NCBI RefSeq assembly: GCF_002094855.1
Contig: NZ_ARYN01000012.1
Location: 62,001-126,000 of the forward strand
Direction of reading: 5' to 3'
Length of the DNA: 64,000 nucleotides
DNA from: Zunongwangia atlantica 22II14-10F7
Lineage (GTDB): Bacteria > Bacteroidota > Bacteroidia > Flavobacteriales > Flavobacteriaceae
In this document: positions 1-8,831 of the stretch, piece by piece
Position numbering within the stretch: the stretch's first letter is position 1
How the letters are laid out: the number at the start of each line of letters is the position of its first letter
Notes under the pieces: generated by a model
What the model saw: only the letters and a program-made list of their open reading frames with translations
Databases searched by the model: none
What the model was told of the DNA's origin: nothing
Program-made: the position numbers and the translations under genes

Positions 1-1287
1 CTCGTATTCTTCTTCTTTGATCGTTAGGCCCGCTGCATACATGTGCCCGCCAAACTGCTCAATATGATCCTGGCAGGCTTCTAAAGCATTGTAAACATCA
101 AACCCTTTTACAGATCTTGCCGAAGCTGCCAACTTATCCCCGCTCTTCGTAAAAACTAAAGTCGGGCGATAATAGGTTTCTGTTAATCGGCTGGCCACAA
201 TGCCAATAACTCCTTTATGCCAATGGTCGGCATAAACAACAGTACTTAACCGTTCCTGCTCTTTTAATTCTTCAATTTGTACTAAAGCTTCAGCAGTAAT
301 TGATTTATCAGCATCTTTTCGGCTGGCGTTGTGATGTTCAATTTCAGAAGCGAATTGCTGTGCTTGTTCCTCGTTTTCTTCGGTAAGTAACTCAACCGCA
401 TGCAAACCATGCTTCATTCTTCCAGCGGCATTTATTCTTGGAGCAATAACAAAAACAACATCGGTGATGGTGATGGTTTCTTTTTTAAGCTGACTCAATA
501 TCGCTTTAAATCCCTGGCGTGGTGCTACATTGATCACATGCAAACCATGATAGGCTAAAATTCGGTTTTCACCGGTAATTGGCACGATATCGGCACCAAT
601 GGCAGTCGCTACCAAATCTAAATAAGGCAACAAAACTTCAATGGTATCACCTCGTTTTTCAGCCAATGCCTGAATCAATTTAAAACCTACACCGCAACCA
701 CATAATTCTTTATAAGGATATTCGCAATCTTCCCGTTTTGGATCGAGAACCGCGGCGGCTTCAGGAATAGTAGCGCCCGGGCGGTGGTGATCACAAATCA
801 CAAAGTCGATTCCTTTTTCTTTCGCATAAGCTACTTTATCGATGGCTTTAATTCCGCAGTCTAAAGCAATGATCAGGCTAATATCATTATCGGCCGCAAA
901 GTCGATTCCCTGATAAGAAACGCCGTATCCCTCGTTATATCTATCTGGAATATAAGTTGCGACATTTGGATAGCGGGTTTTTAGGTAAGATGACATCAGC
1001 GCCACGCTGGTGGTTCCATCTACATCATAATCACCATAAACCATAATATTTTCTTCTTCAGCCAAGGCCTTTTCGATTCTGGCCACGGCTTTATCCATAT
1101 CTTTCATCAAATATGGATCGTGAAGATCTTTAAGATTAGGCCTAAAAAACTTCTTAGCTTCTTCGAAAGTCGTAATATCACGTTGCGCTAAAAGTTTCGC
1201 AATAGGTTTTTCTACGCCCAAAGATTGCATCAAAGAATTTACAATTTCGGGATCGGGATTTGGTTTAATGGTCCAGCGGATATTCAT
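1..1287 (-). CDS. recJ: Single-stranded-DNA-specific exonuclease RecJ (C-terminus cut by window edge)
   Basis: RecJ is a 5'-3' single-strand DNA exonuclease of the DHH phosphoesterase superfamily that acts in recombinational and mismatch repair. I translated 429 codons from the ATG at 1287 to the left edge. The N-terminal half shows GDYDVDG at about residues 85-91 (motif I, metal ligands) and DHH at about 166-168 (motif III). A DHHA1-type region with GGH follows near the edge (QFGGHMYAAG). RecJ proteins are usually about 560-580 residues, so roughly a quarter is missing. The gene follows the HopJ-family gene on the same strand with an 83-bp gap. Identity is secure; the end cannot be described. 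Confidence 0.96.
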   Translation of the reverse strand, partial: MNIRWTIKPNPDPEIVNSLMQSLGVEKPIAKLLAQRDITTFEEAKKFFRPNLKDLHDPYLMKDMDKAVARIEKALAEEENIMVYGDYDVDGTTSVALMSSYLKTRYPNVATYIPDRYNEGYGVSYQGIDFAADNDISLIIALDCGIKAIDKVAYAKEKGIDFVICDHHRPGATIPEAAAVLDPKREDCEYPYKELCGCGVGFKLIQALAEKRGDTIEVLLPYLDLVATAIGADIVPITGENRILAYHGLHVINVAPRQGFKAILSQLKKETITITDVVFVIAPRINAAGRMKHGLHAVELLTEENEEQAQQFASEIEHHNASRKDADKSITAEALVQIEELKEQERLSTVVYADHWHKGVIGIVASRLTETYYRPTLVFTKSGDKLAASARSVKGFDVYNALEACQDHIEQFGGHMYAAGLTIKEEEYE

Positions 1288-1318
1288 CTACATTTATCTT
1301 CTTTACACACAAAAATTA

Positions 1319-1341
1319 CCTGAAAAGTTCGATAATTCAGG
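1319..1341 (-). terminator. Possible weak terminator between hopJ-like gene and recJ
   Basis: CCTGAA (1319-1324) and TTCAGG (1336-1341) can form a 6-bp stem. On the minus strand it is followed by a T-rich stretch (TAATTTTTG). It lies 30 bp after the stop of the upstream gene and before recJ. The stem is short, so this is tentative. Confidence 0.3.
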
Positions 1342-1370
1342 AAATACTATCGACTTAAATTACAAAGAAA

Positions 1371-1718
1371 TTACTTTACAGGCTGCAAAGCTTCAGAATC
1401 AAAAGCGATTCCGCTCCAGCCGGTTTTCATAAAGTTTCGAATATTCTGGTGACTATCACCTTCAGGATCATTTAAAACACCTTCAAAATAATGTTCTGCA
1501 AAAAGGGCTAAAGTTGTCTCTTCACTAAGTTCTTTTAGTAATCCTAAAGCAAAGATTTTGCAGCTTCCGTTGTTAGTGCCGGCTTCATTATAAATTTCGC
1601 CATTCTTAAAAGAGGCTGGAGAAAATTGATAATATTCGTCGATCAAAGCCATAGTTTGCTTAAAATCTGCAGATTTTGGATTGGATTTTACCTGTTCTAA
1701 ATAGTCTTGAAGTGTCAT
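1371..1718 (-). CDS. HopJ type III effector-family protein
   Basis: This 115-residue protein matches the HopJ (HopPmaJ) family from memory. The recognisable blocks are the central FKNGE..NEAGTNNGSCKIFA stretch, then EETTLALF, then HQNIRNFMKTGW near the C-terminus. The family was named from a Pseudomonas syringae type III effector, but homologues are widespread in free-living bacteria, including flavobacteria, where no effector role is shown. There is no signal peptide or membrane segment, so it should be cytoplasmic. No secretion genes are nearby; it sits between recJ and the divergent ade. Family call is confident; function is unknown and the name should not be read as virulence. Confidence 0.85.
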   Translation of the reverse strand: MTLQDYLEQVKSNPKSADFKQTMALIDEYYQFSPASFKNGEIYNEAGTNNGSCKIFALGLLKELSEETTLALFAEHYFEGVLNDPEGDSHQNIRNFMKTGWSGIAFDSEALQPVK

Positions 1719-1795
1719 GATCTTATGTTTATAAAGTCGCTAAAATATAAGTTCCCAATTTAATTTGTTACTTTCAACATCCAATAAATTTACAA

Positions 1796-3418
1796 ATGAA
1801 GATCGTAAAAGGGCAACTGGTTGATATCGAGAACCAACGGATTTTTTCTGCGGAAGTTCACATCGAAAATAAAAAGATCGTCAAAATTAAAGAATCTCAG
1901 CATAACGAAAAGCTGTTTCTTATGCCCGGGTTTATTGATGCGCATATTCATATAGAAAGTTCGATGCTTGTGCCTTCAGAATTTGCTCGTGTGGCAAGTA
2001 TTCACGGTACGGTGGGCACGGTTTCAGATCCGCATGAAATTGCTAATGTTCTTGGTATCGACGGTGTAAATTTTATGATCGAAAATGGTAAAAAAGTCCC
2101 TTTAAAATTTCATTTTGGAGCTCCAAGTTGTGTGCCGGCGACCACTTTTGAAACTGCCGGAGCGGTTATCGATGCTGAAGCAATTAAAGAACTAATGCAA
2201 TCTCCAGATATTTTTTACCTGACAGAAATGATGAATTATCCCGGGGTTTTATATGATGATGCTGAAGTGCTCGAGAAAATAAAATGGGCGCAGCATTTTA
2301 AAAAACCAGTCGATGGTCACGCACCAGGTCTTCGCGGAAAAGATGCCGAAAAATATGCAAAAGCAGGTATTAGTACAGATCACGAATGTTTTACGTACGA
2401 TGAAGCTAAAGAAAAGTTAGACCTGGGGATGAAAGTGATCGTAAGAGAAGGCAGCGCTGCTAAAAACTTTGAAGCGCTTATCGATCTTTTACCCGATCAT
2501 TATCAAAATATGATGTTTTGTTCAGACGATAAGCATCCAGATGACCTGGTTTTAGGACATATTAATCAGCTTTGTGAACGTGCGGTTGCCAAAGGAATGG
2601 ATGTTTTTAAAGTCTTGCAGGCCGCCTGTATAAACCCGGTGCAACATTACAATTTGAATGTTGGTTTGCTGAAAGAAGGCGATGCAGCCGACTTTATTTT
2701 GGTTGAAAATCTGACCAATTTTAAAGTTCTGGCCACGTATATCGACGGAGAAATTGTTGCTGAAAATGGCGAATCTCATATCCCTTCAGTCGAATTTAAA
2801 ACGCCTAATAATTTTAATATTTCTGAAAAGTCTACTGAAGATTTTAAACTTGAAGCCTCGACAAATCTGGTTAGAGTGATCGAAGCTTTGGATGGTGAAT
2901 TAATTTCTAACGAGATCGAAGCCAATGCTGTTTTAAAAAATGGCTCACTTTCATCGAATATCGACCAGGATATTTTAAAGATTTCAGTAGTAAATCGCTA
3001 CGAAAACAAAGCGCCTTCCGTAGCATTTATAAAAAATTTCGGACTCAAAAAAGGAGCGATCGCCAGCTCGGTTGGGCACGATTCCCATAATATTATTGCT
3101 GTGGGAACCAGCGACGAAGAAATTTGCAGTGCAGTAAACCTCATCATCAAAAACAAAGGTGGAATTTGTGCGGTAAATAACCAAGATCAAAAATCATTAG
3201 CATTGCCCGTTGCCGGAATTATAAGTGATAAAGATGGCTGGGAAACCGGAAAATTATACCAGGAAATCGATAAAATGGCCAAAGAATTAGGAAGCACTTT
3301 AAAAGCACCATTTATGACCTTGTCGTTTATGGCTTTATTGGTGATCCCAGACCTAAAATTATCTGATAAAGGCCTGTTTAGCGGTAAAAAATTTGAGTTC
3401 GTAAATATCTTAAAATAA
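1796..3418 (+). CDS. ade: Adenine deaminase
   Basis: Ade converts adenine to hypoxanthine and ammonia in purine salvage and is a cytosolic amidohydrolase with a binuclear metal centre. The 540-residue protein has the metal-binding [12 protein letters not shown] block (about residues 46-57), the [10 protein letters not shown] block near 90, a TDHECF block near 196 and a [10 protein letters not shown] block near 243. The C-terminal ATP-grasp-unrelated Ade domain ends the protein with a GGICAV stretch. Length fits the usual 540-600. It is divergent from the HopJ-family gene with a 77-bp gap that should hold the promoter. The ATG at 1796 is the first start and gives a normal N-terminus. Confidence 0.95.
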   Translation: MKIVKGQLVDIENQRIFSAEVHIENKKIVKIKESQHNEKLFLMPGFIDAHIHIESSMLVPSEFARVASIHGTVGTVSDPHEIANVLGIDGVNFMIENGKKVPLKFHFGAPSCVPATTFETAGAVIDAEAIKELMQSPDIFYLTEMMNYPGVLYDDAEVLEKIKWAQHFKKPVDGHAPGLRGKDAEKYAKAGISTDHECFTYDEAKEKLDLGMKVIVREGSAAKNFEALIDLLPDHYQNMMFCSDDKHPDDLVLGHINQLCERAVAKGMDVFKVLQAACINPVQHYNLNVGLLKEGDAADFILVENLTNFKVLATYIDGEIVAENGESHIPSVEFKTPNNFNISEKSTEDFKLEASTNLVRVIEALDGELISNEIEANAVLKNGSLSSNIDQDILKISVVNRYENKAPSVAFIKNFGLKKGAIASSVGHDSHNIIAVGTSDEEICSAVNLIIKNKGGICAVNNQDQKSLALPVAGIISDKDGWETGKLYQEIDKMAKELGSTLKAPFMTLSFMALLVIPDLKLSDKGLFSGKKFEFVNILK

Positions 3419-3465
3419 ACGCGCAACCATTTCTAATTTTTCGCATCCACCTGGAAAACAACATC

Positions 3466-3930
3466 ATGAAAAAATTAAGCTTTCTCCTGCTGATGTTTTC
3501 GGTGTTATCATTTTCTTCCTGTGAAGATGATCACGAAGACGACATTGTTTGTTGCACCATTTATGATTATGAGATTTTTATTCTGCCTGAAAATGCTGAT
3601 GGTGAAAATCTAATTGAAACCGGTGCGATCACTACTGAAAATGTAAAACTTTATTATCAGAATGACGGAAATTGGAGATCTTCCAATAATTTTTCTTTCA
3701 TTGAAGATTCAGAAGGGCAAGATATACTACGATTTTTTGCGAGTGATAAACTCGATGAAAACGATCGATCTGAGACCCGACTGGTAATCAACGGTGTTGA
3801 AGAATTTCTAACTACTGAATTTAATACTGAAAATGGTGCGATCATCACCAAAATCTGGCTAAATGAGGAAGTTGTTTTTGATACCAGTTCAGAAAATGAA
3901 AATGGGAATTTAATCGAAATCACCTTATAA
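3466..3930 (+). CDS. Small hypothetical lipoprotein
   Basis: I do not recognise this 154-residue protein. It begins with a lipoprotein signal peptide ending in FSSC, with the lipidated cysteine at residue 19. The cysteine is followed by EDDHEDD; in Bacteroidota, acidic residues just after the cysteine can act as a surface-export signal, so cell-surface display is plausible (inference). The rest is a short, probably beta-rich domain rich in Asp, Glu and Asn. It lies 47 bp after ade and may be read with it. Its 3' end overlaps the convergent glycosylase gene by 6 bp. Confidence 0.75.
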   Translation: MKKLSFLLLMFSVLSFSSCEDDHEDDIVCCTIYDYEIFILPENADGENLIETGAITTENVKLYYQNDGNWRSSNNFSFIEDSEGQDILRFFASDKLDENDRSETRLVINGVEEFLTTEFNTENGAIITKIWLNEEVVFDTSSENENGNLIEITL

Positions 3931-4494
3931 AATCTCCCTGACCAGTTGCTGAACTTCAGGAATCATTTTTTCATCGAACCAGGGATTCTTTATTCGCCAA
4001 AATCGGTTTACCGGCGATGGATGTGGCAGGGGTAAAAATTCGGGTAGAAATTCATCGAAATTCGATACTTTTTCGGTTAAATTTTTATGCTTCGATTTTG
4101 GCAAATAATAGCTGGAAGCATACGAACCGATCAAGATCTTAAGCTTTACATTTTCTAATTTTTCAAAAACCTGATGATGCCAAAGTGGGGCACATTCTTT
4201 TCTTGGCGGCAAGTCTCCGGTTTTCGCTTTCCCGGGATAACAAAAACCCATTGGCAAAATGGCAAAATTGGCTGGATCGTAAAAAGTTTCATCATCTACA
4301 TCCAGCCATTCTCGTAATTTCTTACCACTTTGATCTTTCCAGGCAATTCCAGACTCGTGTACAACCCTACCCGGTGCCTGGCTAATCAAAATGATCTTTG
4401 AATTTTTTACAGCTTCGATAATTGGGCGTGGCCCCAATGGCAAGTGCTCCCGGCAAACATCGCAAGCGCGTATTTCCTTCAGGAGATCCTGCAT
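3925..4494 (-). CDS. Uracil-DNA glycosylase family protein (Fe-S type cysteine pattern)
   Basis: A 189-residue protein of the uracil-DNA glycosylase superfamily, which excises damaged bases from DNA. Cysteines sit at residues 11, 14, 85 and 101, the same spacing as the four iron-sulfur ligands of family 4/5 (UDGa/UDGb) enzymes as I remember them. The SQAPG stretch (38-42) is where these enzymes carry GEAPG, and HPSP near residue 158 is the second substrate loop. The SQAPG change suggests a divergent subgroup with uncertain base specificity. It ends 1 bp into the rsmI stop (4494), so the two minus-strand genes are probably co-transcribed. Confidence 0.82.
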   Translation of the reverse strand: MQDLLKEIRACDVCREHLPLGPRPIIEAVKNSKIILISQAPGRVVHESGIAWKDQSGKKLREWLDVDDETFYDPANFAILPMGFCYPGKAKTGDLPPRKECAPLWHHQVFEKLENVKLKILIGSYASSYYLPKSKHKNLTEKVSNFDEFLPEFLPLPHPSPVNRFWRIKNPWFDEKMIPEVQQLVREIL

Positions 4495-5165
4495 TATTTA
4501 TTTCCGGATACAATGATTACAATTTCTCCTTTTGGTGGTTTTTGCGTATAATGTTTTAAAACTTCTTCCGCAGTACCTCTTATGGTTTCTTCGTGAAGTT
4601 TAGTGATCTCACGCGATACCGAAACCTGTCTATCAGTACCAAAATATTCGGTGAAATGGGTAAGCGTTTTTATAAGTTTATGTGGCGATTCGTAGAAAAT
4701 CATGGTTCGGTTTTCTTCTGCCAGTAGTTTTAAACGCGTTTGGCGTCCTTTTTTAACCGGCAAGAAACCTTCAAAAACAAATTTATCATTAGGCAATCCA
4801 CTATTTACCAAAGCTGGTACAAAAGCGGTTGCTCCCGGTAAACAATCTACTTCTACGCCAGCTTCTACGCACGCACGTGTTAATAAAAATCCAGGATCTG
4901 AAATTGCAGGTGTCCCTGCATCGCTAATTAAAGCAAAAGTTTGACCAGCCTGCATTCTTCCCACTAACTGATCTACCGTTTTATGCTCGTTATGCATGTG
5001 ATGGCTTATCATTTGGGTTGTAATATCAAAATGCTTCAGAAGTTTACCGCTGTTACGTGTATCTTCAGCAAGAATCAAATCTGCTTCTTTTAAAACCTTT
5101 ATGGCTCTAAAAGTGATATCTTCAAGATTACCTATTGGAGTGGGAACCAAAAAAAGCTTTCCCAT
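4494..5165 (-). CDS. rsmI: 16S rRNA (cytidine1402-2'-O)-methyltransferase
   Basis: RsmI methylates the ribose of C1402 in the decoding centre of 16S rRNA using S-adenosylmethionine. The 223-residue protein begins with the typical KLFLVPTPIGNLEDIT block, followed by AEDTRNSGKLL (about 34-44), SDAGTPAISDPG (about 80-91) and EIVIIVSG at the end. It lacks the short C-terminal HTH extension seen in some proteobacterial RsmI, as is common in Bacteroidota. It sits 5 bp after the Pro/Glu-rich protein gene and overlaps the glycosylase gene start by 1 bp, so these three form one minus-strand unit. Confidence 0.96.
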   Translation of the reverse strand: MGKLFLVPTPIGNLEDITFRAIKVLKEADLILAEDTRNSGKLLKHFDITTQMISHHMHNEHKTVDQLVGRMQAGQTFALISDAGTPAISDPGFLLTRACVEAGVEVDCLPGATAFVPALVNSGLPNDKFVFEGFLPVKKGRQTRLKLLAEENRTMIFYESPHKLIKTLTHFTEYFGTDRQVSVSREITKLHEETIRGTAEEVLKHYTQKPPKGEIVIIVSGNK

Positions 5166-5170
5166 AAATG

Positions 5171-6229
5171 TTATTGAAATTTATTAGCGATTACTTCTAC
5201 AAATCGATCTTCGTACTGCTCTTTTCCTTCCCAGTTATTATAATCTGGTTTTACCACTAACTGAATGAATTTATAAGCTTCACTAAAATCGCTAAAGGTG
5301 TTTAACTGCGAAAGCACACGATTATAATCTGATGCATTTCCTGCAAACAAATGTTTTATGTAAGCCAGGCGATCGTTTAATCCAATACTAATGCCGCTTT
5401 TTAATCGATCATTTACAGAGCGTGGTCGTTGTTCACTTTGGCGATTATTTAAAGGTTCAAAATCTGGCAGGTTATCATAATCTACACCAATTTGTCTAAA
5501 ATCGCCATTATCTGAAGGTTTAGGAGGCTCCTGATTTTCGAAAAGTTTAGGCGCTTCCTTAGGCTGTTCTGGCTCTGGTGTTGGTTCTGGATCATTCTTA
5601 GCTTCTGGCTCAGGCTCGGGTTCTGATTTTTTAGGCTCAAAGATTGGTGGCTCAGCAAAATGCTCTTCAGGAATCTCTGGCGTTTTTATCGTTTCTGGCT
5701 CGGCAGATTTTGGCTCTTCAGCTCTTGGTTCTTCTGTTTGCTCGGTCGGTTTAGTTGGTTCTGGTTGTCGCCTGGTATTTTCAGGTGCTGTTTCCTGCTC
5801 AGTTTTTAACTGAGACCAATCTTCATTAAGCGCCTGCATTAAGCGATCTAACCCCTCAGTTTCTGGTGGCATTTGTGCCACAATATCTTTAATTTTTTCA
5901 GTATTAGGTTCAGTTATCGCATCACTATCATTAAACTCAGTTCCATCCGGAACGTAATATTTCCCTTCCTTATTAGTGGTTTGAGTTTGAGTTCTTGAAG
6001 GCTGTGGTTTAGAAGGTGCGTAAGTATCTTCAGCATAACTTACTGTTTCTAAAGCGGGTTGCTCTTCTGGTTTTTCCTCTTCCAGATTAGCATATGTAAA
6101 TTGTAATATGGTAAGTTTTTCATAAAGAACTTTAGCTTCCTGCTTCAGCTGATCGATTTGCTTCTCTGCATCCCCTTCTAATATCTTTTGCGCCAGCTTT
6201 TTCAATTCAGCTTCTATCGTCTTCTTCAT
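5171..6229 (-). CDS. Hypothetical protein: coiled coil, Pro/Glu-rich linker, C-terminal alpha-helical domain
   Basis: I cannot assign a function to this 352-residue protein. It has three parts. Residues 1-50 are a charged helical segment likely to form a coiled coil. Residues about 55-260 are low-complexity, dominated by Pro, Glu, Lys and Thr with repeated EPEPE/PEPTPE-type runs, so probably a disordered linker. The last about 85 residues are a compact helical domain (SVNDRLKSG, GLNDRLAYIKHLF, FSEAYKFI). There is no signal peptide. Flavobacteria carry similar proteins next to rsmI, from memory. It is the first gene of the minus-strand unit ending with the glycosylase gene and is divergent from tdk. 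Confidence 0.8.
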   Translation of the reverse strand: MKKTIEAELKKLAQKILEGDAEKQIDQLKQEAKVLYEKLTILQFTYANLEEEKPEEQPALETVSYAEDTYAPSKPQPSRTQTQTTNKEGKYYVPDGTEFNDSDAITEPNTEKIKDIVAQMPPETEGLDRLMQALNEDWSQLKTEQETAPENTRRQPEPTKPTEQTEEPRAEEPKSAEPETIKTPEIPEEHFAEPPIFEPKKSEPEPEPEAKNDPEPTPEPEQPKEAPKLFENQEPPKPSDNGDFRQIGVDYDNLPDFEPLNNRQSEQRPRSVNDRLKSGISIGLNDRLAYIKHLFAGNASDYNRVLSQLNTFSDFSEAYKFIQLVVKPDYNNWEGKEQYEDRFVEVIANKFQ

Positions 6230-6271
6230 AACTTTAATGATTAGCCCTTCTTACAGGGTTGGATTTTTAAT

Positions 6272-6279
6272 AAATTTGT
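6272..6279 (+). promoter_or_regulatory. Candidate -7 box for tdk-alr
   Basis: TAAATTTG fits the Bacteroidota -7 consensus TAnnTTTG, 52 bp before the tdk ATG in the divergent gap. No TTG box is seen at the expected distance, so this rests on the -7 box only. Confidence 0.3.
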
Positions 6280-6331
6280 TCCACCTTTATACAAAAGAGG
6301 TTATTTCCCATTTCGATCTGAAAATTACAAA

Positions 6332-6979
6332 ATGTTTCTCGAAAATACAGTAAATCACGAAGAGCAATTTGGCTGGATAGAGGTTATTTGCGGTAGTATG
6401 TTCTCTGGAAAGACTGAGGAACTTATCCGTCGCCTTAAACGTGCTCAATTTGCCAAACAAAATGTTGAAATCTTCAAACCCGCTATCGACACCCGGTACG
6501 ACGAGGAAATGGTGGTTTCTCATGATGCTAATGAAATTAGGTCTACACCCGTACCTTCTGCATCCAATATTCGATTATTAGCAGATGGTTGTGATGTGGT
6601 AGGAATTGATGAAGCGCAGTTTTTTGATGATGAAATTGTAACGGTTTGTAATGATCTTGCCAACAGGGGAATTCGGGTTGTAGTTGCAGGTTTAGATATG
6701 GACTTTAAAGGGAATCCTTTTGGCCCTATGCCAAACCTTATGGCAACGGCAGAATATGTAACCAAAGTACATGCGGTTTGCACCCGAACGGGAAATCTTG
6801 CCCAGTATAGTTACCGAAAAGCAATTAGTGACGATTTGGTTTTTCTTGGCGAGACCGAAGAATATGAACCTTTAAGCAGAGCGGCTTACTACAAGGCAAT
6901 GAACCAGGAGAAAGTTAGACGAATGAATGTGAAAGATGCCGAAGTGATAAAGCCTAACTTAAAAGAAAAAAATGCCTAA
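6332..6979 (+). CDS. tdk: Thymidine kinase, type II, without the usual zinc-binding cysteines
   Basis: Thymidine kinase phosphorylates thymidine to dTMP in nucleotide salvage. The 215-residue protein has the P-loop [14 protein letters not shown] (about 22-35), the Walker B-like [14 protein letters not shown] and the lasso region. Type II enzymes usually bind zinc through two CxxC pairs; here the first pair is reduced to one cysteine (AVCTRTG) and the second reads SRAA, so three of four ligands are absent. I recall the same in other Bacteroidota. The gene overlaps alr by 8 bp (6972-6979), indicating translational coupling. The ATG at 6332 leaves a 14-residue lead before the first strand. Confidence 0.95.
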   Translation: MFLENTVNHEEQFGWIEVICGSMFSGKTEELIRRLKRAQFAKQNVEIFKPAIDTRYDEEMVVSHDANEIRSTPVPSASNIRLLADGCDVVGIDEAQFFDDEIVTVCNDLANRGIRVVVAGLDMDFKGNPFGPMPNLMATAEYVTKVHAVCTRTGNLAQYSYRKAISDDLVFLGETEEYEPLSRAAYYKAMNQEKVRRMNVKDAEVIKPNLKEKNA

Positions 6980-8078
6980 AGCCCAGGAAACGGTTCTAGA
7001 AATAGATCTTAAATCTTTAGAACATAATTACAATTATTTACGTTCTAAAATTGCACCAACGGTAAAAATGATGGCCGTGGTAAAAGCTTTTGCCTATGGT
7101 AGTGACTCGGTTGCGATCGCTGCTAAACTCGAAAAAGCAGGGATAGATCAATTTGCAGTTGCCTACACTAAAGAAGGAGAAAACTTAAGAGCTGGCGGGA
7201 TAGAAAAGCCTGTAATGGTTTTGCACCCACAGTCTCATAATTTTCAAAATATTATAGACAATTGCCTTACCCCAAGTCTATACAGCAAACATATTTTAAC
7301 CGAATTTATTAAAACTGCCAAGGAGTTAAAGCTTCAGGACTATCCTGTACACATTAATATTAACACTGGTTTAAATAGATTGGGATTTGCTGCGGAAGAA
7401 ATTGATGATGTTATTTCAATTTTCAAAAATACTTCAGCAGTAAAACTGGTAGGGATGTATTCTCATTTAGGTGCCAGTGAAGATTTAGCTGAAAAAGAAT
7501 TCACTTTATCACAGATAGGCAAATTCAAGGAGATTTCAGAAAAAATTATAAAGGCTTTTGATCATAAAATCCTACGTCACTTATGCAATACTTCAGGAAT
7601 TTTAAATTATCCTGAAGCTACTTTCGATATGGTGCGTACAGGAATCGGACTTTATGGCTACGGAAACTCTGCCGAGCAGGATAAGATTTTAAAACCAGTA
7701 GGCACGCTAAAAACCATTATCTCTCAAATTCATCATATTAAAGCTAAAGAGAGCGTTGGTTACAACCGTGGATTTATCGCCAAAAGAGATACTATCACAG
7801 CAACTTTACCTTTAGGCCATGCTGATGGTATTAACAGAATCTACGGAAAAGAAAAAACAGCGGTACTTATAAATGGTAAAGACGCACCAATTATTGGTAA
7901 TGTTTGTATGGATATGCTAATGGTTGATATTACAGATATCGATTGTAAAGAAGGTGACCAGGTAATCATTTTTGGTAAAGAAAGAAGTGCTGAAAAATTT
8001 GCCAATAATGCTGGGACAATCTCTTACGAACTTATCACTTCGATCTCCCAGAGAGTTAAAAGACTTATAATTGATTAG
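6972..8078 (+). CDS. alr: Alanine racemase
   Basis: Alr is a pyridoxal-phosphate enzyme making D-alanine for peptidoglycan. The 368-residue protein has the PLP-lysine region VVKAFAYG (Lys at about residue 38; most Alr read VKANAYGHG, so this is a slight variant), the [13 protein letters not shown] block, and [10 protein letters not shown] near the C-terminus carrying the active-site region. Fold-type III barrel followed by a C-terminal beta domain with the VGYNRGF tyrosine, the second catalytic residue. It overlaps tdk by 8 bp and is followed by mscL after 66 bp. Confidence 0.95.
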   Translation: MPKAQETVLEIDLKSLEHNYNYLRSKIAPTVKMMAVVKAFAYGSDSVAIAAKLEKAGIDQFAVAYTKEGENLRAGGIEKPVMVLHPQSHNFQNIIDNCLTPSLYSKHILTEFIKTAKELKLQDYPVHININTGLNRLGFAAEEIDDVISIFKNTSAVKLVGMYSHLGASEDLAEKEFTLSQIGKFKEISEKIIKAFDHKILRHLCNTSGILNYPEATFDMVRTGIGLYGYGNSAEQDKILKPVGTLKTIISQIHHIKAKESVGYNRGFIAKRDTITATLPLGHADGINRIYGKEKTAVLINGKDAPIIGNVCMDMLMVDITDIDCKEGDQVIIFGKERSAEKFANNAGTISYELITSISQRVKRLIID

Positions 8079-8144
8079 ATTCCGATTAGAACTTAAGATT
8101 TTTTCAGTAATATTATAATACTATTAACCATCAAATCTTATTTT

Positions 8145-8585
8145 ATGAGCTTTTATTCAGACTTTAAAAAGTTTATAATGAAAGGAGATATAGTTGCTCT
8201 TGCTACGGCTGTAGTGATGGGTGCTGCCTTTAAAACCATTGTAGACTCTGTCGTAAAAGATGTGATTACCCCAATTATCGGCGTACTTACAGGAGGAACC
8301 GATTTTACCCGAAAATTTATTGCCTTAGATGGCCAAACTTACGCCAGCCTTGCAGAGGCACAGGAAGCTAAGGCTGCAGTGATTACTTATGGTAATCTAA
8401 TTCAGGCCATTATCAATTTTCTAATTGTCGCATTATTTATATTTTTGTTTTTAAGAGCATACGAAAAGACAAAGAAAAAAGAAGATCCAAAACCTGTTGC
8501 AGCTCCAAAAGGTCCTTCTCAGGAAGAGCTTTTAGCCCAAATTAGGGACGAACTGAAGAAACAAAATGGCGCTTCGCCAGAATAG
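8145..8585 (+). CDS. mscL: Large-conductance mechanosensitive channel MscL
   Basis: MscL is a pentameric inner-membrane channel that opens under membrane tension to release solutes during osmotic downshock. The 146-residue protein has the amphipathic N-terminus, the pore helix [22 protein letters not shown] (TM1, about 14-35), a periplasmic loop of about 40 residues, TM2 (about 86-104) and a charged cytoplasmic C-terminal helix. Length and layout are normal for the family. A strong terminator follows at 8651-8680, closing the tdk-alr-mscL unit. Confidence 0.96.
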   Translation: MSFYSDFKKFIMKGDIVALATAVVMGAAFKTIVDSVVKDVITPIIGVLTGGTDFTRKFIALDGQTYASLAEAQEAKAAVITYGNLIQAIINFLIVALFIFLFLRAYEKTKKKEDPKPVAAPKGPSQEELLAQIRDELKKQNGASPE

Positions 8586-8650
8586 CCGCAGGCTTTAAAA
8601 ATACGTGCACCGCTATACTGCACATTTTAAGTAGCAATATGTATAATTAA

Positions 8651-8680
8651 ACCCCTCTTTTTAAGAGGGGTCTTTTTTTT
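8651..8680 (+). terminator. Rho-independent terminator after mscL
   Basis: A perfect 9-bp stem (ACCCCTCTT at 8651-8659 with AAGAGGGGT at 8663-8671), a 3-nt loop and a run of eight T residues. It lies 66 bp after the mscL stop. Confidence 0.9.
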
Positions 8681-8763
8681 AACAAATATCACAAATACGT
8701 TTAAAAAGCTAATTTAATCTCAAAAAAAAGAATTATTAGATCGATAGATCCTAACAGGTATAA

Positions 8764-8771
8764 TACATTTG
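8764..8771 (+). promoter_or_regulatory. Candidate -7 box for asd
   Basis: TACATTTG is a full match to the Bacteroidota -7 consensus TAnnTTTG, 60 bp before the asd ATG and downstream of the mscL terminator. The -33 element is not clear. Confidence 0.4.
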
Positions 8772-8831
8772 TAACGAAACTTAATTTAAAATTCTAAAAC
8801 CATCTGCCAAAGCAGATAAAATTAATTAATA

